In this document: piece after piece, positions 60,557 through 64,000 of the stretch | Layout of the letters: each line of letters opens with the position of its first letter | How positions within the stretch are numbered: the first letter of the stretch is position 1 | From: Priestia filamentosa | GTDB taxonomy: Bacteria; Bacillota; Bacilli; Bacillales; Bacillaceae_H | Assembly: GCF_900177535.1 (NCBI RefSeq) | Contig: NZ_FXAJ01000002.1 | Span: 248,001 to 312,000 of the forward strand | Length of the DNA: 64,000 nucleotides | Reading direction: 5' to 3' | Translations under genes and position numbers: made by a program | Notes under the pieces: model-generated | Seen by the model: the letters and a program-made list of their open reading frames with translations, nothing else | Database searches by the model: none | What the model was told of the DNA's origin: nothing

Positions 60557-61068
60557 TAGCAATCTTTTTGCTTGAATGTATGAAGAGGGGGAGGAACTAA
60601 CCAACCTTTTTCTTTATTAAGGCGTAAAAACTTTGCTGCAATTGTAGCTTTTTGCATATGAATTTGAGCAAACATCGTCGCTAAATCTTCTCGAATTGAT
60701 TGACTAATAAGTTGGCTACAAGTTACTAATCCTGCTCCGATTTCTATTGAGACAGCAGCGGAAATTTCCATATCTTGAAATCTTGCTCCGACTGGGATAT
60801 CTTCTAAACACGCTTCAGGACGTTCTGGTGGAGAAGGGGGGAGTCCAACTCCGTTTTCTTTTAGAAGTGCTTCGCTTTCTTTAATTTCTTGTTTACATTG
60901 ATCAATCACTTCTAAAATTAGCTTATGTAAATCTTTATCACCGATATGGTTTAAATAAGTTTGATAAGCTGCCAAACACCCTTTTGTGACACTAACGAAC
61001 GACCATAACCCAAATACTTCTCCATAATGCATTGGTTCATCTTTTGGATTTCCACTTAAAATACCCAT
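60556..61068 (-). CDS. DUF3231-family protein, single repeat
   Basis: 170 residues from the ATG at 61068, with AAGGAGG upstream (12 more residues are possible from 61104). Helical, with YGEVFGLWSFVSVTKGCLAA, LLKENGVGLPPSPPERPEAC and SRSLNK-like IAAKFLRLNKEKGWLVPPP: one DUF3231 repeat, whereas the damaged gene at 42.1 kb has two. In Bacillus such proteins are spore- or stress-associated, metal-binding by ferritin-like resemblance (inference). Confidence 0.85.
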   Translation of the reverse strand: MGILSGNPKDEPMHYGEVFGLWSFVSVTKGCLAAYQTYLNHIGDKDLHKLILEVIDQCKQEIKESEALLKENGVGLPPSPPERPEACLEDIPVGARFQDMEISAAVSIEIGAGLVTCSQLISQSIREDLATMFAQIHMQKATIAAKFLRLNKEKGWLVPPPLHTFKQKDC

Positions 61069-61257
61069 TTTAATCCTCCTTATTAAGGTCATAATTTGCT
61101 CCATCTTTTAACAATGGACATATTTAGATTATCCAAAAGCTTTGTTGTTATTCTTTATCATCATGTTTTCTATTCTAATCCTTCTGTGTGAAGCAGATTA
61201 AAAAACGAGCAGTTATTTGACAAAAATCAAATAATTCAAGTATCATTATCTTAGTAA

Positions 61258-61284
61258 AGTACTCTAATTAGAGTACTATATAAT
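61258..61284 (+). promoter_or_regulatory. 20-bp palindromic operator next to the P450 -10 box
   Basis: AGTACTCTAATTAGAGTACT (61258-61277) is a perfect palindrome, followed at 61279-61284 by TATAAT. It covers the spacer and -35 position of the P450 promoter, so a bound repressor would exclude RNA polymerase. Confidence 0.65.
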
Positions 61285-61374
61285 GAGTAAGCTATAAATC
61301 TTGTCTTATTATCAAAAGTGAAGAGTCTTTAGATGAAAAAAAATCCTACTATTAAAATGTGAAGGGAGATTTTT

Positions 61375-62607
61375 ATGGAAAAAGAAGTTATTGCACTTAA
61401 AGAGATTATGAAGGCTAAGAAACGAACGGATGAATTTTTTCCAATTAATTGGTATAAGGAAAAGCTTGAAAGTGATCCTGTCTATTTTCACGAGGAAACC
61501 AACACATGGAACGTTTTTAAATATAAACATGTAAAAGAAGTGCTGAGCAACTATAAATTCTTCTCAAGTGAAGGAGAACGAACAACAATTTCTGTTGGCG
61601 CCAAAAGTAAAGAAGGTCAAACTCCGGATAAAGTACAGCTCACAAGTGTAGATCCGCCAGCACATCGTAAAAGTCGATCATTGCTATCTGCAGCTTTCAC
61701 ACCGCGAAGTTTGAAAGAGTGGGAGCCGCGTATTCGCCAAATTGTTAGAAACCTTTTGGATAATATAGAGGAAAACAGTGAAAATGATATTGTCCAAGTA
61801 CTGACAGGGCCTCTACCAGCTGTAGTTATGGCTGATTTGTTTGGTCTTTCAGGTACTGATCAAATGTTATTTAAAAAATGGGTTGATATTCTCTTCCAGC
61901 CGTTTGATAAAAACAAACAAGAAGACATTGAAGCACAGAAACAAAAGGCTGCGAAAGAATATTACGAGTATCTTTATCCATATGTAGCAGAACGACGCTT
62001 TAATCTTTCAGATGATATTATTTCGGATTTAATTCGAGCAGAAGTAGACGATGAGAAGTTTACAGATGATGAAATTGTACGCATAACAATGATGATTTTA
62101 GGAGCGGGTATTGAAACAACAAGTCATATGTTAGCTAATACATTTTATGCGCTGTTATATGACGATCAATCGATATATAAAGAATTGCGCTCTAATATAA
62201 AACTAGTGCCGAATACGGTAGAAGAAATGCTTCGCTATCGCTTTCATATGTCAAGAAGAGACCGTACTGTAAAACAAGATAACGATTTGCTTGGTGTTCC
62301 TCTGAAAAAAGGAGATGTCGTAATTGCATGGATGAGTGCGGCGAACGTTGATGAAGAAGTATTTGAAAATGCATTTTCACTTGATATTCATCGTTCCAAC
62401 AATAAAAAGCATTTAACATTTGGAAGTGGCGCGCATTTTTGTCTTGGTGCACCGCTTGCAAGATTAGAAGGGCAGATTGCACTCGAAGAATTTGTTCAAC
62501 GATTTTCTAAAATTGAGCCTGTAGAAGGATTTGAATTAGAAGAGAATTTAACAGATTCAGCAACAGGTCAATCTTTAACACATCTTCCCCTTAAAGTATA
62601 TAAGTAA
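61375..62607 (+). CDS. Cytochrome P450, CYP109-like
   Basis: 410 residues, soluble class I P450. I-helix AGIETTSHML (E-T-T oxygen-activation motif), ExxR in EEMLRYRF, PERF-like region, and the heme loop FGSGAHFCLGAPLARLE with Cys356. The start (WNVFKYKHVKEVL, SVDPPAHRKSRSLLSAAFTP) resembles CYP109 enzymes of B. subtilis (YjiB) and B. megaterium, which hydroxylate fatty acids, terpenes or steroids. No ferredoxin partner is adjacent. GAAGGGAG precedes ATG 61375. Confidence 0.92.
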   Translation: MEKEVIALKEIMKAKKRTDEFFPINWYKEKLESDPVYFHEETNTWNVFKYKHVKEVLSNYKFFSSEGERTTISVGAKSKEGQTPDKVQLTSVDPPAHRKSRSLLSAAFTPRSLKEWEPRIRQIVRNLLDNIEENSENDIVQVLTGPLPAVVMADLFGLSGTDQMLFKKWVDILFQPFDKNKQEDIEAQKQKAAKEYYEYLYPYVAERRFNLSDDIISDLIRAEVDDEKFTDDEIVRITMMILGAGIETTSHMLANTFYALLYDDQSIYKELRSNIKLVPNTVEEMLRYRFHMSRRDRTVKQDNDLLGVPLKKGDVVIAWMSAANVDEEVFENAFSLDIHRSNNKKHLTFGSGAHFCLGAPLARLEGQIALEEFVQRFSKIEPVEGFELEENLTDSATGQSLTHLPLKVYK

Positions 62608-62616
62608 ATACGAACA

Positions 62617-62650
62617 AAAAAGGAGCAGCTCTTTTGGGCTGCTCTTTTTT
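62617..62650 (+). terminator. P450 terminator
   Basis: AGGAGCAGC.. pairs with GCTGCTCTTTT, T run. Confidence 0.88.
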
Positions 62651-62767
62651 GAGCTATACTAATGTTTATTGACATGATAGAAACGCTAAGAAATTTAAGG
62701 TACACTGAGATGGAAATAATATTAATAAAAGTTATTTGTTGAAACTGTTAGAAAGTGGGGCAATTTT

Positions 62768-63331
62768 ATGTCACTGTCACTGGAGATTTTTATACTGGGT
62801 ATTCTAAGTGAAGGACACAGTCATCCGTATGAAATCAAGAAAACGATCTTGAAAAATTTAAGCGATGAGGAAAACCTTAAAATAAAAGATGGTACATTGT
62901 ATTATCGATTTGATACGTTACTAAAAAAAGAACTTATTCAAAAAGTAGAAATCGTTCGTGAAGTAAATCGTCCTGATAAAACAATGTACGCTATTACAGA
63001 TAAAGGACGAGAAGTATTAAAAGAAGATATTTATAAAAGCTTTAAAAACTTTTCAAATATCAAAACAGTCTATTCATCCATCCTTTTTTTAAAACATGTA
63101 GATCTTCAAATTGTTATGTTTCTTGTTCAAGAAGCAATTGAAAAAGTAAAGAAACAAAGGGAACAGTTAATAAATGAAAGTGCTGCAGAATGGTGGGAAA
63201 GTAGGGAAACTGAAATAGACTATGGCAAAAAAGAAGATTATCATTTTGTTAAAAACCATTTTAATGAAACAATAGATTTCAACTTAGCGGGCCTTGAAAA
63301 ATTTCTTGCGTTTCTTAAACAAAAACAATAA
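62768..63331 (+). CDS. PadR-family transcriptional regulator
   Basis: 187 residues. Winged helix at 1-85 (LSLEIFILGILSEGHSHPYE, KDGTLYYRFDTLLKKELIQK, TMYAITDKGREVL) and a C-terminal helical dimerisation part (~100-187), i.e. the longer PadR type with the Vir_act_alpha_C extension. It lies 160 bases after the P450 gene on the same strand, behind a terminator; regulation of the P450 is plausible by proximity only. AGTGGGG precedes ATG 62768. ATGT-N6-ACAT at ~62659 resembles a PadR half-site pair. Confidence 0.88.
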   Translation: MSLSLEIFILGILSEGHSHPYEIKKTILKNLSDEENLKIKDGTLYYRFDTLLKKELIQKVEIVREVNRPDKTMYAITDKGREVLKEDIYKSFKNFSNIKTVYSSILFLKHVDLQIVMFLVQEAIEKVKKQREQLINESAAEWWESRETEIDYGKKEDYHFVKNHFNETIDFNLAGLEKFLAFLKQKQ

Positions 63332-63366
63332 AAAACGGCCCAACAATATGTTGGACCGTTTTTTTT
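63329..63366. terminator. Bidirectional terminator
   Basis: AAAACGGCCCAACA/TGTTGGACCGTTTT with one mismatch, between convergent genes. Confidence 0.88.
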
Positions 63367-63391
63367 GATAAGTATAAATATTCAAGGAAGT

Positions 63392-64000
63392 TTACGAGTC
63401 CATCAGCCCTTGTTGAAATGCATAGCTTGTAAGCTGGACTCTATTTTCAAGGTGAAGTTTGCTTAGAATATTTTTTAAGTGACTTTTTACTGTATGCTCT
63501 GAGATAAAAAGAGATTCCGAAATGTCCCGGTTTGAAAGGCCTTTTGCGACAAGATGCAATACTTCAAGTTCTCGATTAGACAAAGGAATTTCTTTTGTCT
63601 CTTCCTTTTTATTTTGAGGAAATTCTTTTAAGATTTGAAAGGCAATTTCTTTTGACATTGGCACTTCATCTAACGCAAAAGCTTTCAAATATTCATACCA
63701 AGAATCGGATTGAATATTTTTCAACAAATAGCCTTGAGCTCCTTGTTTCAAGGCATTAAACAAGTCTGTAATATCATCAGAAACGGTGATGATTACAATT
63801 TTTACATATGGGAATTGGAGCTTGATTCTTTTTGTCGCTTCAAGACCATCCATAACAGGCATTTGAATATCCATTAAAATAATATCTGGCATTAACTTTT
63901 CTGTTAATTCAAGTGCTTCTTTCCCATTTTTTCCTTCGCCAACAATTAAAAAGTCTTCATATTCTTCAAGTATATCTCGAATGCCTTCTCTTGCATGAGC
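63392..64000 (-). CDS. NarL/FixJ-family response regulator (N-terminus outside window)
   Basis: The open frame runs off the window end, so the start lies beyond base 64000; 203 codons minus stop are visible. Receiver domain with phospho-acceptor Asp in PDIILMDIQMPVMDG, Thr/Ser switch and KNIQS Lys; C-terminal LuxR-type helix-turn-helix LSNRELEVLHLVAKGLSNRD, ISESLFISEHTVKSHLKN (~135-195). It belongs with a sensor kinase that should lie upstream, outside the window. LiaR/DesR-like; target unknown. Confidence 0.92.
   Translation of the reverse strand, partial: AHAREGIRDILEEYEDFLIVGEGKNGKEALELTEKLMPDIILMDIQMPVMDGLEATKRIKLQFPYVKIVIITVSDDITDLFNALKQGAQGYLLKNIQSDSWYEYLKAFALDEVPMSKEIAFQILKEFPQNKKEETKEIPLSNRELEVLHLVAKGLSNRDISESLFISEHTVKSHLKNILSKLHLENRVQLTSYAFQQGLMDS

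Noticed and set aside
1-64000. Mobile elements, CRISPR arrays, tRNA and rRNA genes, defence islands
   Set aside because: No transposase, integrase, cas, toxin-antitoxin pair, regularly spaced repeats, cloverleaf or rRNA-like sequence was recognised on either strand.

Overview
The window looks like chromosome of a low-GC, endospore-forming Bacillaceae (Bacillus sensu lato; a Priestia/B. megaterium-like species is plausible but not proven). The grounds are AAGGAGG-type ribosome binding sites with frequent TTG/GTG starts, a tyrosyl T-box, a yteA-family sporulation regulator, a CsgA-like protein, a LysM/GH18 spore-hydrolase-like protein, DUF3231 proteins and CysJ/CysI of the B. subtilis type. No rRNA, tRNA, CRISPR array, insertion sequence or prophage was seen; it is an ordinary chromosomal segment of short operons separated by strong intrinsic terminators. 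|| Layout: 0-10 kb holds the end of an SLH surface protein, a DEAD-box RNA helicase with a hairpin leader, GntR regulator + DMT exporter, an NAD(P)-binding protein, an IDEAL protein, a split ThrE-type exporter pair, a HAD phosphatase, an unidentified ~110-nt structured RNA, and an MgtC protein. 10-24 kb: luciferase-like oxidoreductase, HxlR/MFS/aldo-keto reductase cluster with palindromic operators, serine hydrolase, acyltransferase, transporters, YteA, NhaC + CsgA, a DAO oxidoreductase, a GIY-YIG protein and an Hsp20. 24-33 kb: MarR-T-box-tyrZ, DJ-1 protein, membrane proteins, an amino-acid permease and an MFS transporter. 33-36 kb: an NAD-salvage cluster (NUDIX/NrtR-like regulator, isochorismatase-like hydrolase, pncB) with shared AT-rich inverted repeats. 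36-40 kb: cysJI sulfite reductase. 40-53 kb: FAD monooxygenase, a frameshifted DUF3231 gene, a SUFU protein, a ZTP riboswitch-controlled serA, LysR/NAD(P)H oxidoreductase pair, endonuclease V, GH18 hydrolase, glutamate racemase. 53-64 kb: an Ecs-like ABC pair whose ATPase is frameshifted, a split chromate transporter, a CAP/LysM protein, AzlCD with a divergent XRE-cupin regulator, a CYP109-like P450 with PadR regulator, and a response regulator cut by the window end. || Two themes stand out. First, RNA- and operator-level control is readable: T-box, ZTP riboswitch, helicase leader hairpin, unidentified structured RNA, and palindromes upstream of hxlR, cysJ, the NAD genes, the LysR/reductase pair and the P450. 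Second, seven genes or gene remnants are decayed (alpha/beta hydrolase, DUF3231, truncated membrane protein, Tyr/Pro-rich coat-like protein, glyoxalase, ABC ATPase, small membrane protein), several by one lesion only, so either recent decay or base-calling errors must be distinguished. I found no antiphage or other clearly novel multi-gene system; the best novelty candidates are the structured RNA near 8.1 kb, the NAD-salvage regulon with a NUDIX-type regulator, and the 32-residue small protein near 56.9 kb.
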